Positions 9,342-18,767 of a DNA stretch of 49,930 bases are shown piece by piece. How positions within the stretch are numbered: the first letter of the stretch is position 1; every line of letters begins with the position of its first letter. Under the pieces are notes generated by a model, which searched no databases, had not been told where the DNA came from, and was given only the letters and a program-made list of their open reading frames with translations. The translations under genes and the position numbers were made by a program. Origin of the DNA: Paracoccaceae bacterium (GTDB lineage: Bacteria > Pseudomonadota > Alphaproteobacteria > Rhodobacterales > Rhodobacteraceae); contig JAJFIC010000074.1 in NCBI GenBank assembly GCA_021775315.1, positions 1 to 49,930 of the forward strand, given 5' to 3'.

Positions 9342-10436
9342 ATGACCGAAATGCCCGCTGGTGTGCTGCCATCCCAAGCCATTGCTGACATGATCAAGGC
9401 CGGGCAAATCCATTTCGATACCGCCATGCCAGAAGGTCAGATTCAACCGGCCAGTCTGGATTTGCGGCTTGGGGCCACGGCCTATCGCGTTCGCGCCAGC
9501 TTCCTGTCAGGACGCAATCGTCGCGTCGATGAACGGCTGGCAGAATTTGAAATGCACCAGATCGACCTGTCCGGCGGTGCCGTGCTTGAAAAGGGCTGTG
9601 TCTACGTCGTACCGCTGCTGGAAAATCTGGCGCTACCAGCCAATATTTCCGCCGTCGCAAACGCCAAAAGTTCGACCGGACGGCTTGATCTGCTGACGCG
9701 GTTGATCACCGATAAAGGGGTCGAGTTTGACCGCATAGAACCCGGCTATACCGGCCCTCTTTACGCCGAAATTTGCCCACGTTCGTTTTCTGTGTTGGTG
9801 CGCCCCGGTATGCGCCTCAACCAAATCAGGTTCAGGCAAGGTCAGGCGGTTCTTGACGACGCAGCGCTGCAAGCCTTGCACATTTCTGAAACATTGGTGT
9901 CAGGCGAGGCACATATTGACAACGGTCTTGGCTTTTCGGTTGATCTGAAACCCAACAGCGGCACCTTGGTTGGCTATCGCGCCAAACCCCATACCGGGGT
10001 GATTGATCTGGACAAGATCGGCCACTACCAAGCGCGTGATTACTGGGAAGACGTGCATACAGATGACGGCCAGATCATTCTGGACCCGGATGCGTTTTAC
10101 ATTCTGGTCAGCCGCGAAGCCGTGCATATCCCACCGCTTTACGCGGCTGAAATGGCACCTTATCTGGCGATGGTTGGTGAGTTCCGGGTGCATTACGCGG
10201 GCTTTTTCGACCCCGGATTTGGTCACGCCGCAGCAGGCGGTCATGGTTCGCGCGGTGTGCTTGAGGTACGATGTCACGAAGCCCCGTTCGTGTTAGAACA
10301 CGGCCAGATCGTTGGGCGGCTGGTTTACGAGCGGATGCGCGAAATGCCTGCCATGCTTTACGGGGCCGATCTTGGTTCAAACTATCAGGGGCAAGGTCTG
10401 AAACTGTCCAAACATTTCAAAACTGACCGGGCCTGA
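9342..10436 (+). CDS. dcd: 2'-deoxycytidine 5'-triphosphate deaminase (long alphaproteobacterial form)
   Basis: Converts dCTP to dUTP for thymidylate synthesis. At 364 residues it is about twice the length of the enterobacterial enzyme and looks like two dUTPase-fold halves, as in the alphaproteobacterial DCD family. The first half has IQPASLDLRLG and KSSTGRLDLLTRLITD, then GYTGPLYAEICPRSFSVLVRPGMRLNQIRFRQG, the usual deaminase/dUTPase motif. The second half (from about residue 195) repeats a similar strand pattern ending with GRLVYERM. Starts 71 bases after tRNA-Pro. Confidence 0.9.
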   Translation: MTEMPAGVLPSQAIADMIKAGQIHFDTAMPEGQIQPASLDLRLGATAYRVRASFLSGRNRRVDERLAEFEMHQIDLSGGAVLEKGCVYVVPLLENLALPANISAVANAKSSTGRLDLLTRLITDKGVEFDRIEPGYTGPLYAEICPRSFSVLVRPGMRLNQIRFRQGQAVLDDAALQALHISETLVSGEAHIDNGLGFSVDLKPNSGTLVGYRAKPHTGVIDLDKIGHYQARDYWEDVHTDDGQIILDPDAFYILVSREAVHIPPLYAAEMAPYLAMVGEFRVHYAGFFDPGFGHAAAGGHGSRGVLEVRCHEAPFVLEHGQIVGRLVYERMREMPAMLYGADLGSNYQGQGLKLSKHFKTDRA

Positions 10437-10445
10437 GCGTCTGAT

Positions 10446-11120
10446 TTATTCGAACATTTCTTCCTGATCGCCATCATCCACGACCGCGTCCCAGTCTTCG
10501 CCCTGATCGGCATTGTCACCCACAATACCCGGCATCATGCCCGGCGGCGGTCGGTTATCCAACAGACCGGAATCGCGCAATTCCCGAATGCCTGGCAAAT
10601 CACGCGGGGTTTCCAAACCGAAATGGTCCAAAAACATTTGCGTCACCACAAACGTCACCGGACGGCCCGGTGTCATACGGCGACGGCCGAGTTTGATCCA
10701 GTCAAGCTCCATCAACAGATCCACCGTGCCACGCGAAACCGACACGCCGCGAATTTCTTCTATCTCAGCCCGGCTGACGGGTTGGTGGTAGGCAATAATG
10801 GCAAGGGTTTCGATCGCCGCGCGCGACAGCTTTCGCGTCTCAACCCGTTCTTTTTGCATCAAAAACCCAAGATCAGGTGCGGTGCGAAAGGCCCAGGCAT
10901 CGCCAACTTTGACCACGGCAACACCGCGCCCGGTATAGCGTTTGCGCAGCAGCGTCATCGCCTCGGACACGTCTGAACCATGCGGCAGGCGATCTTCGAT
11001 CTGGCGCAGCGACAAAGGCTCGGCTGAGGCAAATAACAGCGCTTCGATCATCCGCTCCTGCTCGGCCAAAGGTGGCGCTTCAAACAGGCTTTCGGTTTGA
11101 GAAATCTGGTCAGCTTCCAT
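10446..11120 (-). CDS. scpB: Segregation and condensation protein B
   Basis: A 224-residue kleisin-interacting winged-helix subunit that with ScpA and SMC forms the condensin used in chromosome segregation. Family signatures: ERMIEALLFASAEPLSLRQIEDRLP, the ETLAIIAYHQPVSRAEIEEIRGV helix-turn-helix core, and GRPVTFVVTQMFLDHFGL followed by LPGIRELRDSGL. The ATG at 11120 is chosen because the frame upstream of it is antisense to scpA in a shifted frame. One base separates it from the scpA stop. Confidence 0.95.
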   Translation of the reverse strand: MEADQISQTESLFEAPPLAEQERMIEALLFASAEPLSLRQIEDRLPHGSDVSEAMTLLRKRYTGRGVAVVKVGDAWAFRTAPDLGFLMQKERVETRKLSRAAIETLAIIAYHQPVSRAEIEEIRGVSVSRGTVDLLMELDWIKLGRRRMTPGRPVTFVVTQMFLDHFGLETPRDLPGIRELRDSGLLDNRPPPGMMPGIVGDNADQGEDWDAVVDDGDQEEMFE

Positions 11121-11121
11121 A

Positions 11122-11922
11122 TCAGGCCCCCTTTCGCCGCAACATGATCGGCGCAAACATTTCATCCTGGCGCAATTCAACCCGGCCAAGTTTCGCCAGT
11201 TCCAGCGAGGCCGCAAACGTCGCCGCCGTGGCCGAGCGTCGCCGCGCCGGGTCTTCGGTCCAGCCTTCGGGCAGGAATTGCACCAGATCGCCCCATTCAA
11301 TCGCATGGCCGATCAGGGTTTTCATCCGCTCGAGCGCCTGTTCCATCGTGAACACCGCCTCGCGCTTCAACGACAGCGGCTCAAAATCGTCACGGGTGCG
11401 GATGCGGGCATAGGCCTGCATCAGATCAAGAACCGTCGCCGTGTAATCCACCCGCCGCGTCGCGGTCACATCTTCGGGAATGCCCCGCGCGAAAAAATCA
11501 CGGCCCAGCCGGTCGCGTGCCATCAATCTGGCCGCAGAGCGGCGCATGGCCTCCAGCCGTTCCAATTGAAATGCCAGATGCGCTGCCAGTTCTTCACCTG
11601 ATGGGCCTTCATCCGCCGGGTCGGCAGGCAGCAAAAGCCGGGATTTCAGGAACGCCATCCACGCCGCCATCACCAGATAATCCGCCGCCAGTTCGATGCG
11701 CAACGTTTTGGCGCGTTCAATAAACGACAAGTATTGTTCGGCCAGTTGCAAAACCGAGATTTTGCGCAGATCGACCTTTTGGGTGCGCGACAGCATCAGC
11801 AACAAGTCAAGCGGGCCTTCAAAGCCGTCCACGTCAATGATCAGCGCCTCGGCCTTTAGCCGCGCTTCCACTTCAGTATCGGCACCGAAATCATCGGAAT
11901 CATCTGCTGGGTTCTGGGTCAT
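11122..11922 (-). CDS. scpA: Segregation and condensation protein A
   Basis: A 266-residue kleisin that bridges SMC heads. N-terminal signature DGFEGPLDLLLMLSRTQKVDLRKISVLQLAEQYL followed by AADYLVMAAWMAFLKSRLLLP, and a C-terminal winged helix (about residues 205-260) with RRRSATAATFAASLELAKLGRVELRQ. The start overlaps the 3' end of nagZ by 23 bases. Together with scpB it forms the tail of a minus-strand run from dgt. Confidence 0.95.
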   Translation of the reverse strand: MTQNPADDSDDFGADTEVEARLKAEALIIDVDGFEGPLDLLLMLSRTQKVDLRKISVLQLAEQYLSFIERAKTLRIELAADYLVMAAWMAFLKSRLLLPADPADEGPSGEELAAHLAFQLERLEAMRRSAARLMARDRLGRDFFARGIPEDVTATRRVDYTATVLDLMQAYARIRTRDDFEPLSLKREAVFTMEQALERMKTLIGHAIEWGDLVQFLPEGWTEDPARRRSATAATFAASLELAKLGRVELRQDEMFAPIMLRRKGA

Positions 11923-12934
11923 TGCGGCCCACCATAAGCAGGTCGTCCAGTTCCGCCAAGAGGGCGGTGCGGTCTATTTCATCCGGCACTTGGCGAAACC
12001 CAAGCGCGTTGGCAGCGCGCGCGGCCCCGATCACGCCCAGACGCCCGGCCTCGTTGGCGACTTCAACCATTTCGTTCATATGCCCGTGGCAATGCAGGAT
12101 GAGGTCACAACCCGCGTCCAACGCGCCGCGCGTGCGTTCAGTGAAACCACCAGCAAGCGCGTTCATTGAAATGTCGTCGCTCATCAGCAATCCGTCAAAC
12201 CCGATCTCGCCGCGGATCAGATCGATCACTACAGGCGACAGGGTTGCGCATCTTTCAGCGTCAAAAGCCTCGTAAACCACATGGCCGGTCATCGCCATTG
12301 GCAGATCGGCCAGCCCGGCAAAAGTGGCGAAATCAACGGCCCGTAAATCCTTGGCCAAAGCATCGGTACGGGGCAATTCCAGATGGCTGTCCGCAGTCGG
12401 GCGACCATGCCCGGGGATATGTTTCAGGATCGGTAAAACCCCACCCGCAAGCAACCCATCGGCCACAGCGCGACCAGCCGTAACGACGGTTTGAACATCC
12501 TGCCCGTAACACCGATTGCGAATGATTTCGTGCACCTGCGGCGTTGGTACATCCAGCATCGGCGCGCAATTCACGTCAATGCCAAGTGCACGCAGCTCAT
12601 CCGCGATCACCCGATACCGGATCCACATGGCGCGATCCGCGCGGCCCAGCTTGGTGCATGTCATCTGGTCAAGTGCTGGCAGCCATTCCAGCCAGTTCGG
12701 CGCACGCAACCGCTGAACCCGGCCACCTTCCTGATCTATCAGGATCGGCGCATCTCGGCCTACTGAGGCACGCATTTCTGCGGTTAGGGCGCGGATTTGG
12801 TCAGGCGTTTCTACGTTGCGGGCAAAAAGGATAAAGCCCCAGGGATCCGCATCACAGTAAAACCGTTTCTCGTCCTCGCTCAGGCGGGTGCCAAGGCAGC
12901 CGAAAATCGTCGCTCCGTTGCGCGGCGCGTCCAT
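11900..12934 (-). CDS. nagZ: Beta-N-acetylhexosaminidase (NagZ)
   Basis: Glycoside hydrolase family 3 enzyme that releases GlcNAc from anhydromuropeptides during peptidoglycan recycling in the cytoplasm. The 344 residues show the (beta/alpha)8 signatures ILIDQEGGRVQRL, the His loop KHIPGHGRPTADSHLELP that supplies the acid/base His-Asp pair, and LLMSDDISMNAL with the nucleophile Asp. ATG at 12934 overlaps the stop of the SPOR gene (ATGA), which decides the start over an upstream one at 12988. Confidence 0.95.
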   Translation of the reverse strand: MDAPRNGATIFGCLGTRLSEDEKRFYCDADPWGFILFARNVETPDQIRALTAEMRASVGRDAPILIDQEGGRVQRLRAPNWLEWLPALDQMTCTKLGRADRAMWIRYRVIADELRALGIDVNCAPMLDVPTPQVHEIIRNRCYGQDVQTVVTAGRAVADGLLAGGVLPILKHIPGHGRPTADSHLELPRTDALAKDLRAVDFATFAGLADLPMAMTGHVVYEAFDAERCATLSPVVIDLIRGEIGFDGLLMSDDISMNALAGGFTERTRGALDAGCDLILHCHGHMNEMVEVANEAGRLGVIGAARAANALGFRQVPDEIDRTALLAELDDLLMVGRNDPEPSR

Positions 12935-13857
12935 CAGCGGGCGGTGACCGGAATGCAGGGTGTTCCGCGCGCCAACAAGGCCGAGCATAACCGCCGCGAA
13001 TCCCCCAGATTGTCAAAGCCGACCATGCGCAGGCGGAAAAAACTGCGCCCGCCGCTTTCGGCGACCTGAATGAAGCGTTTACGCCCACCAATCAGATCGC
13101 CATGCCGATCGACAATATGTGCCCATTCACTGATCGCGGTTTCCCGATCATCAAATGCGCCAAGTTGCACCATACGCGTGCCCGACAGAACCTCGGACGG
13201 ATCAACATCCACCACCTGATCTGAGGTCGCGACCACATCAACAATCCGCGCAGCGCCGTCCAAAGACGCCACCAAAATCCGGGCTTTGGGCCGGGGTGAA
13301 CGTTTGACGCCCGGCAAATGTGCGATCTTGCTGACGCTTTCAGAATTATTTGACTGTGCGATGGCTTCCAGCACCAAGGCGTTGATTTCATCGGCTTCAG
13401 AATCAGAACTGGCGCTGACATCTGTCAGGTTTTGCGGCACGCTGGCCAATTGCTGATCTTGTGCCAAGGGGCGCAGATTAATCTGCGCCACATCATCATC
13501 GCTCAATTGAACGGGATCAGGCGCCAAAACCACCCGATCTGCTGGTTGTTCGGTCTTGCCATCGGATTGCACGGAATTGACCGCAAGCCCCTGATGGGCG
13601 GCTGTTTCGCCGCCGGGGTCGTCAGGCAAAACCCGCAAAGGGCCGACCATCGCCCGCACGACCGGCACGTCGGTCACGTCCCTCATGGTTAATTGATAGC
13701 CCCAAATGCAAATCCCGATCACCAACCCGATCGAGGTCAAAGCACCCAGCCAATGGGCCAAATTCGTGACCGGCCCGACCTGAGGGTGCTGTTCAACGGA
13801 GTCATGATACCCGTGGAATGCCTGCTGTGACATCTGCCCGCCTTTTGTTCGCATCAC
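12934..13857 (-). CDS. SPOR-domain membrane protein
   Basis: A 307-residue envelope protein. A single transmembrane helix lies at about residues 32-55 (LAHWLGALTSIGLVIGICIW); a long acidic, low-complexity periplasmic linker follows; and the C-terminal 75 residues look like a SPOR domain (MVQLGAFDDRETAISEWAHI, then SFFRLRMVGFDNLGDSRRLCSAL), which binds glycan strands lacking stem peptides at the division site. The position between argS and nagZ is conserved in this group. An internal ATG at 13833 is an alternative start. Function is probably in cell division; no named orthologue is assigned. Confidence 0.87.
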   Translation of the reverse strand: MMRTKGGQMSQQAFHGYHDSVEQHPQVGPVTNLAHWLGALTSIGLVIGICIWGYQLTMRDVTDVPVVRAMVGPLRVLPDDPGGETAAHQGLAVNSVQSDGKTEQPADRVVLAPDPVQLSDDDVAQINLRPLAQDQQLASVPQNLTDVSASSDSEADEINALVLEAIAQSNNSESVSKIAHLPGVKRSPRPKARILVASLDGAARIVDVVATSDQVVDVDPSEVLSGTRMVQLGAFDDRETAISEWAHIVDRHGDLIGGRKRFIQVAESGGRSFFRLRMVGFDNLGDSRRLCSALLARGTPCIPVTAR

Positions 13858-13909
13858 ATTTCGTGTGCGCGCCTGCTCTCAACCCCAGATGTTGTGTTTG
13901 ACGCGGTTT

Positions 13910-15655
13910 TTACCGCATTTCTTGCATCGGGGTTACGCCAAGAATACCAAGACCGGCGGAAAGTACAACGGAAACGGCTGTTATCAGGGCAATTGTTCCC
14001 TGACTGCGTTGCGGATTTGACTCTTGCAGGAACCGAAGCTCGGGCACTTCGTGGCCTTTGTTCCACAAAGCGTGGAAATCCGAGGCAAGCTCATAGAGGT
14101 AAAACGCCACCCGGTGCGGCTCGTGGTTACGCGCTGCAAGTTCCAGCAATCGCGGCCATTCGCCGAGTTTTCGCAACACCGTCAGCTCGTTGGTATGGCT
14201 GATTTCCGACAGATCAATCGCCGCCAGAACCGCCGGGTCACAGTCAATCCCGGCCTCTTTGGCTTTGCTCAGAACCGAACAAATCCGGGCATGGGCGTAT
14301 TGCACATAAAAAACCGGATTATCGCGCGATTGTTCCAGCACCTTGTCAAAATCAAAATCAAGCGGCGCGTCGTTCTTGCGCGTCAGCATGACAAACCGGG
14401 TCACGTCGCGCCCCACACTTTCAACGACATCGCGCAGGGTGACGAATGTCCCGGCCCGTTTTGACATCTTGAACGGCTGGCCGTTTTTATAAAGCTTCAC
14501 AAGCTGGGTCAGCTTGATATCCAGCGGCACCCGCCCATCAGACAAGGCGGACACAGCCGCCTTCATGCGCTTGACATAGCCACCGTGATCAGCACCCAAC
14601 ACGTCGATCAGCTCATCAAACCCGCGTTCAATCTTGTTGAAGTGATAGGCAATATCGGGCGCAAAATAAGTCCAACCGCCGTCGGATTTCTTGACCGGGC
14701 GATCCACGTCATCACCGTGATCTGTGGATTTGAACAAGGTTTGAACGCGCGGTTCCCAATCGTCGGGTTTTTTGCCTTTTGGCGGCTCAAGAACGCCCTC
14801 ATAAATCAGGCCCTTACCGTCCAAATTCGCCAGCGCGCTTTCAATCAACCCGGTGCCATAAAGCGATTTTTCTGAATAGAACACGTCCATTTCAACGCCC
14901 AGCGCCGCCAGATCGGCCCGGATCAGATCCATCATCGCCTCTGTCGAAAATTCGCGCAATTCTTCCAGCCACTCGGACTCGGGCTTATCAACAAGGCTAT
15001 CGCCGTATTTTTCTTTGACGTCCTGTCCGGTCTGGATCAGATAATCGCCGGGATACGTGCCATCAACGAACTGCACCTCCTGGCCGTTCGCCTCAAGATA
15101 CCGCAGATAAACCGAGCGGGCCAAAACATCGACCTGCGCGCCGCCATCGTTGATGTAATATTCGCGCGTCACGTCATAACCAGCAAAATCCAGCAACGAG
15201 GCTAACGCATCGCCAAAAACAGCCCCTCGGGTGTGTCCGACATGCAAAGGCCCGGTCGGGTTGGCCGACACATATTCGACGTTCACACGCCGCCCTGTCC
15301 CCATGTCGGAACGGCCAAAATCACCGCCCTTTGCAAGGGCGTCGGGCACAATCGCCTGCCAGGCTGTCGCATCAAGCCTGAGGTTCAAAAACCCCGGCCC
15401 CGCCACGTCCGCCGACACCACGCGGCTGTCAGCCGTCAGTTTGGTCGCTAAAGCTTCGGCAATATCACGCGGTTTCATTTTCGCCGGTTTGGCCAGGACC
15501 ATCGCTGCATTGGTCGCCATGTCGCCATGCAAAGGATCACGCGGCGGTTCAACCGCAACATTGGCAAAATCCAGCCCGCCCGGCAGCGCGCCGTCCGCCT
15601 GAAGCGCCGTAAGGCTGTTAAGAACAAGGATTTTGATTTCAGCAAACAGGTTCAT
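13910..15655 (-). CDS. argS: Arginine--tRNA ligase
   Basis: A 581-residue class I aminoacyl-tRNA synthetase. The HIGH-type motif appears as [15 protein letters not shown] (about residue 125) and the KMSKS-type motif as [15 protein letters not shown] (about residue 380). The N-terminal Add1 domain and a C-terminal DALR anticodon-binding domain ending in [14 protein letters not shown] are complete. ATG at 15655 gives [15 protein letters not shown], the expected start; a 13-residue upstream extension is not conserved in character. It follows the interrupted dgt. Confidence 0.97.
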   Translation of the reverse strand: MNLFAEIKILVLNSLTALQADGALPGGLDFANVAVEPPRDPLHGDMATNAAMVLAKPAKMKPRDIAEALATKLTADSRVVSADVAGPGFLNLRLDATAWQAIVPDALAKGGDFGRSDMGTGRRVNVEYVSANPTGPLHVGHTRGAVFGDALASLLDFAGYDVTREYYINDGGAQVDVLARSVYLRYLEANGQEVQFVDGTYPGDYLIQTGQDVKEKYGDSLVDKPESEWLEELREFSTEAMMDLIRADLAALGVEMDVFYSEKSLYGTGLIESALANLDGKGLIYEGVLEPPKGKKPDDWEPRVQTLFKSTDHGDDVDRPVKKSDGGWTYFAPDIAYHFNKIERGFDELIDVLGADHGGYVKRMKAAVSALSDGRVPLDIKLTQLVKLYKNGQPFKMSKRAGTFVTLRDVVESVGRDVTRFVMLTRKNDAPLDFDFDKVLEQSRDNPVFYVQYAHARICSVLSKAKEAGIDCDPAVLAAIDLSEISHTNELTVLRKLGEWPRLLELAARNHEPHRVAFYLYELASDFHALWNKGHEVPELRFLQESNPQRSQGTIALITAVSVVLSAGLGILGVTPMQEMR

Positions 15656-15768
15656 GATTTGGGTCCGGATTTGTGGCTTGGCGCGATGTAACACAGGCCT
15701 TGGCGGCTATCCAGTTCAGAATGGCCAATTGGGTCTTGTTCAGCAAGGCGTTCACGGGGATGGGCGTT

Positions 15769-16917
15769 TCAGCCGATCGTCATCGGGTCCACCAGTTTGC
15801 GATGCTCATCCAGCGCAAAACGATCCGTCATGCCGGCGATATAATCGGCAATCACCCGCGCCGTCTGGCTATCGTCGCCTTTGGCGGCCCATTTTTGCCA
15901 GCTATCGGGCAACATGCCGGGGTCCTGAATAAAGATTTCAAACATCTCTTGCACGATAATCGCAGCCTTGCGGCGCATACGCCGGACCTTCCAGTGGCGT
16001 TACATATGTTTAAAGAAAAACGCCCGGATTACTTTGAGATCAGCAAACATCGGTTCAGAAAACCGGATCAACTGCTGATTGCCAGCCCGAATATCATCGA
16101 CACTTTGCGGGTTCGCCTCAGAAATAAGACGGCGACTTTCCGCGATCACATCTTCAACCATCACCCCAAACACCCGGCGCAATGCCTCGTGTCGCCGACG
16201 AATGAAATCAAGGTCCGGATAGCGCGCATCGACCGCGTCGTAACACGCGCCTATGATAGGTAATTCGCGGATCTGTTCCTCGTTGAATAACCCCGCGCGC
16301 AGGCCGTCATCCAGATCGTGGTTGTTGTAGGCCACATCATCCGAGATCGCGGCCACCTGCGCCTCGGCACTGGCGAAACTGCCAAGCTCAAGATCATGCA
16401 CGTCGTTGTAATCGGCCAGCGCCTGCGGCACCTTGCCGGTCACCGGGCCGTTGTGTTTCGCCAACCCTTCCAGCGTTTCCCATGTCAGATTCAGCCCATT
16501 GAAATCCGCATAATGCCGTTCAAGCATGGTCACAATCTTGATGGCTTGCGCGTTGTGATCAAAGCCGCCAAACGGTTCCATGCAGGCGTTCAGCGCATCT
16601 TCACCCGTGTGGCCAAACGGCGTGTGGCCCAGATCATGCGCCAACGCCACGGCCTCGGTCAGTTCGGAATTTAGACCCAGCACGGACGAGATCGTGCGCG
16701 CCACTTGCCCAACCTCGATGCTGTGGGTCAGCCTTGTGCGAAAATAATCACCCTCATGTTCAACAAACACCTGCGTCTTGTGCTTGAGGCGCCGAAATGC
16801 GCTGGAATGGATGATCCGATCCCGGTCGCGCTGAAACGCCGAGCGATGCGCGCTTTCGTCTTCGACCGTCAACCGACCGCGCGACCGCGCCGGATCGCAA
16901 GCATAATTTGCCAGCAT
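15769..16917 (-). pseudogene. dgt: dGTP triphosphohydrolase-like protein interrupted by an in-frame TAA
   Basis: This HD-domain dNTP triphosphohydrolase hydrolyses dGTP to deoxyguanosine and triphosphate. From 16917 the frame codes 305 residues with the family start, HRSAFQRDRDRIIHSSAFRRLKHKTQVF, the metal site RLTHSIEV and ALAHDLGHTPFGHTGE, and HNGPVTGK. It then meets TAA at 16000-16002 after AFFFKHM. The same frame, with no shift, continues for about 77 codons with RHWKVRRMRRKA and a family-like C-terminus (ADYIAGMTDRFALDEHRKL) to a second stop at 15769. Related proteins have Tyr after the equivalent Met, so a single change at the third base (TAC or TAT to TAA) explains it. A natural nonsense mutation, readthrough, or an assembly error are all possible. 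Confidence 0.85.
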
Positions 16918-16996
16918 GTTTTCGCCTTACCTTGTCCCCAGACGTCTGTGCGCCTATATTGATCCCAGTGTAGAACAGAACGGACAGACAGAACAG

Positions 16997-17329
16997 ATGG
17001 ACTTGGCCCTTCCCCCAAAAGTCACTGACCGGGCCTTTGCCCAATTGGCCGCGATCAACGAAACCGCGGCTGAGGCTAAATCGCTGCGCGTTGCTGTCGA
17101 AGGTGGCGGCTGTTCCGGCTTTCAATACGAGATTAAACTTGATGACATGGCGTCAGATGATCTGGTGTTGGAAAAAGACGGGCAAAAAGTGCTGGTCGAT
17201 GCGGTGTCCCTGCCGTTTCTGTCCAACGCGGTGATTGATTTCACCGAAGAACTGATCGGGGCGCGGTTCGTGATCGAAAACCCGAACGCCACCAGTTCCT
17301 GCGGCTGCGGCACCAGTTTTTCGATTTAG
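16997..17329 (+). CDS. erpA: A-type iron-sulfur cluster carrier (ErpA/IscA family)
   Basis: A 110-residue HesB/IscA-like protein that delivers iron-sulfur clusters to apo-enzymes. The three cluster cysteines are present: Cys39 in GGGCSGFQY and Cys102/Cys104 in SCGCG. The middle contains KVLVDAVSLPFL and ELIGARFVIENPNA. The ATG at 16997 gives the usual family length; the frame is open further upstream but would run into the region shared with the divergent dgt promoter. ErpA versus IscA cannot be fully separated by eye. Confidence 0.93.
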   Translation: MDLALPPKVTDRAFAQLAAINETAAEAKSLRVAVEGGGCSGFQYEIKLDDMASDDLVLEKDGQKVLVDAVSLPFLSNAVIDFTEELIGARFVIENPNATSSCGCGTSFSI

Positions 17330-17434
17330 GCCTCCGCGCCTGCTTTTCTTAGGCGCAAGCCAAAGATAATCCTTGACCCTCCACCCACTGGAAGGGTCTT
17401 GGTGCGATCAAACCCGCAGGGAATCGAGGATCCC

Positions 17435-17872
17435 ATGGCCGCCAAAACGACTTATAGCATCATTGCAATCGCAGTTCTGGCTGTGGCTGGTTACGCACTC
17501 GTTATGCCGCGCTGGACTGACGGGCCGGGAACCGCGCCTGACAATCCTGCGGGCGAGTTTCTGGTCGAGGTAACCGTTCCCACCCTGACGGGCACTGCCA
17601 AAATCGGTGAAACGGCTTTCAACGCCAAATGCGCGGCTTGCCACGGCGAGAATGCCGCTGGGCTGGACGGCAAAGCGCCGCCTTTGATCCACAAAATCTA
17701 TGAACCATCGCATCACGGCGACATGTCTTTTCAAATGGCCGTGCAAAACGGTGTCCGATCGCATCACTGGCCGTTCGGCGACATGGCCCCGGTGGAGGGT
17801 CTGACCAAAGCAGATGTCAAAAATATTGTCGCCTATGTGCGCAGCCTGCAACAGGCGAACGGTATTTTCTAA
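17435..17872 (+). CDS. Membrane-anchored cytochrome c
   Basis: A 145-residue class I c-type cytochrome. An N-terminal hydrophobic helix (residues 6-24, possibly an uncleaved anchor) is followed by one haem-binding CAACH at Cys66-His70 and a likely Met ligand in FGDMAPVEGL. The C-terminal helix VKNIVAYVRSLQQANGIF is typical. GAGGA lies 5 bases before the ATG at 17435. It would carry electrons in the periplasm; its partner is not indicated by the neighbours. Domain assignment is secure, physiological role is not known. Confidence 0.93.
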   Translation: MAAKTTYSIIAIAVLAVAGYALVMPRWTDGPGTAPDNPAGEFLVEVTVPTLTGTAKIGETAFNAKCAACHGENAAGLDGKAPPLIHKIYEPSHHGDMSFQMAVQNGVRSHHWPFGDMAPVEGLTKADVKNIVAYVRSLQQANGIF

Positions 17873-17965
17873 AGCCCACGTCACTCAAACTGACCGGACA
17901 ATTTGTACCGCTTGTACAATTTCGCGTTCTGCGGATACTGAGGCGTGAACAGGTCAGGAATCGCC

Positions 17966-18745
17966 ATGAAAATCGCCAGCTTCAACATCAACGGTATCAA
18001 AGCGCGCATCGAGCGGGTGCTTGAATGGTTGCCGGAATCCGGCATCGACGTGGCCTTGCTGCAGGAAATCAAATCCGTCGACGAAAATTTCCCCCGCGAA
18101 CCGTTCGAAGATCTTGGCTATAGGGTCGAAACCCACGGTCAGAAATCTTTCAACGGCGTGGCGATCCTGTCAAAACTGCCGCTGGAAGACGTCGTGCGTG
18201 GCCTGCCGGGTGACGACGAAGATGAGCAGGCGCGCTGGATCGAAGCAACCGTAATGGGCGAGGTTCCGATACGTGTTTGCGGTCTGTACCTGCCAAACGG
18301 AAATCCGGTACCGGGTCCGAAATATGACTATAAAATCAAATGGATGGAACGCCTGAAAGCCCGCGCTGAAACTTTGCTGGCGTCAGAAGAACCCGTTTTG
18401 ATGGCCGGTGATTACAACATTATTCCGCAAGCCGAAGACGCCCACAGCCCGGACAATTGGCGCGAGGATGCGCTGTTTTTGCCGCAAAGTCGTGCGGCGT
18501 ATCAGGGCATCCTAAATCTGGGTTTTACGGACGCATTTCGCGCCCGTGACGCGGCAGCGCTTAACTATACGTTTTGGGATTTCCAGCGCGGTGCATGGAA
18601 CAAAAACGAAGGCATTCGCATTGATCACTTCCTGCTTTCACCGCAATGCGCTGATCTTTTGACCGATTGCCAGATTGATCGTCATATGCGCGGTCGTGAT
18701 CGCCCCTCTGACCATGTGCCGATCTGGATTGATCTGGCGGCTTGA
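17966..18745 (+). CDS. xth: Exodeoxyribonuclease III
   Basis: A 259-residue AP endonuclease / 3'-5' exonuclease for base excision repair. Catalytic features of the endonuclease-exonuclease-phosphatase fold are visible: MKIASFNINGIKAR with the metal Asn, Glu34 in LLQEIK, YLPNGNPV, the GDYNI segment, and SDHVPIWIDL at the end with the catalytic His. ATG at 17966 is chosen because it begins the fold exactly; a start 7 codons earlier exists. Convergent with the FAD monooxygenase gene. Confidence 0.96.
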   Translation: MKIASFNINGIKARIERVLEWLPESGIDVALLQEIKSVDENFPREPFEDLGYRVETHGQKSFNGVAILSKLPLEDVVRGLPGDDEDEQARWIEATVMGEVPIRVCGLYLPNGNPVPGPKYDYKIKWMERLKARAETLLASEEPVLMAGDYNIIPQAEDAHSPDNWREDALFLPQSRAAYQGILNLGFTDAFRARDAAALNYTFWDFQRGAWNKNEGIRIDHFLLSPQCADLLTDCQIDRHMRGRDRPSDHVPIWIDLAA

Positions 18746-18767
18746 AGCGCACCGAAAAAGCCGCCAA

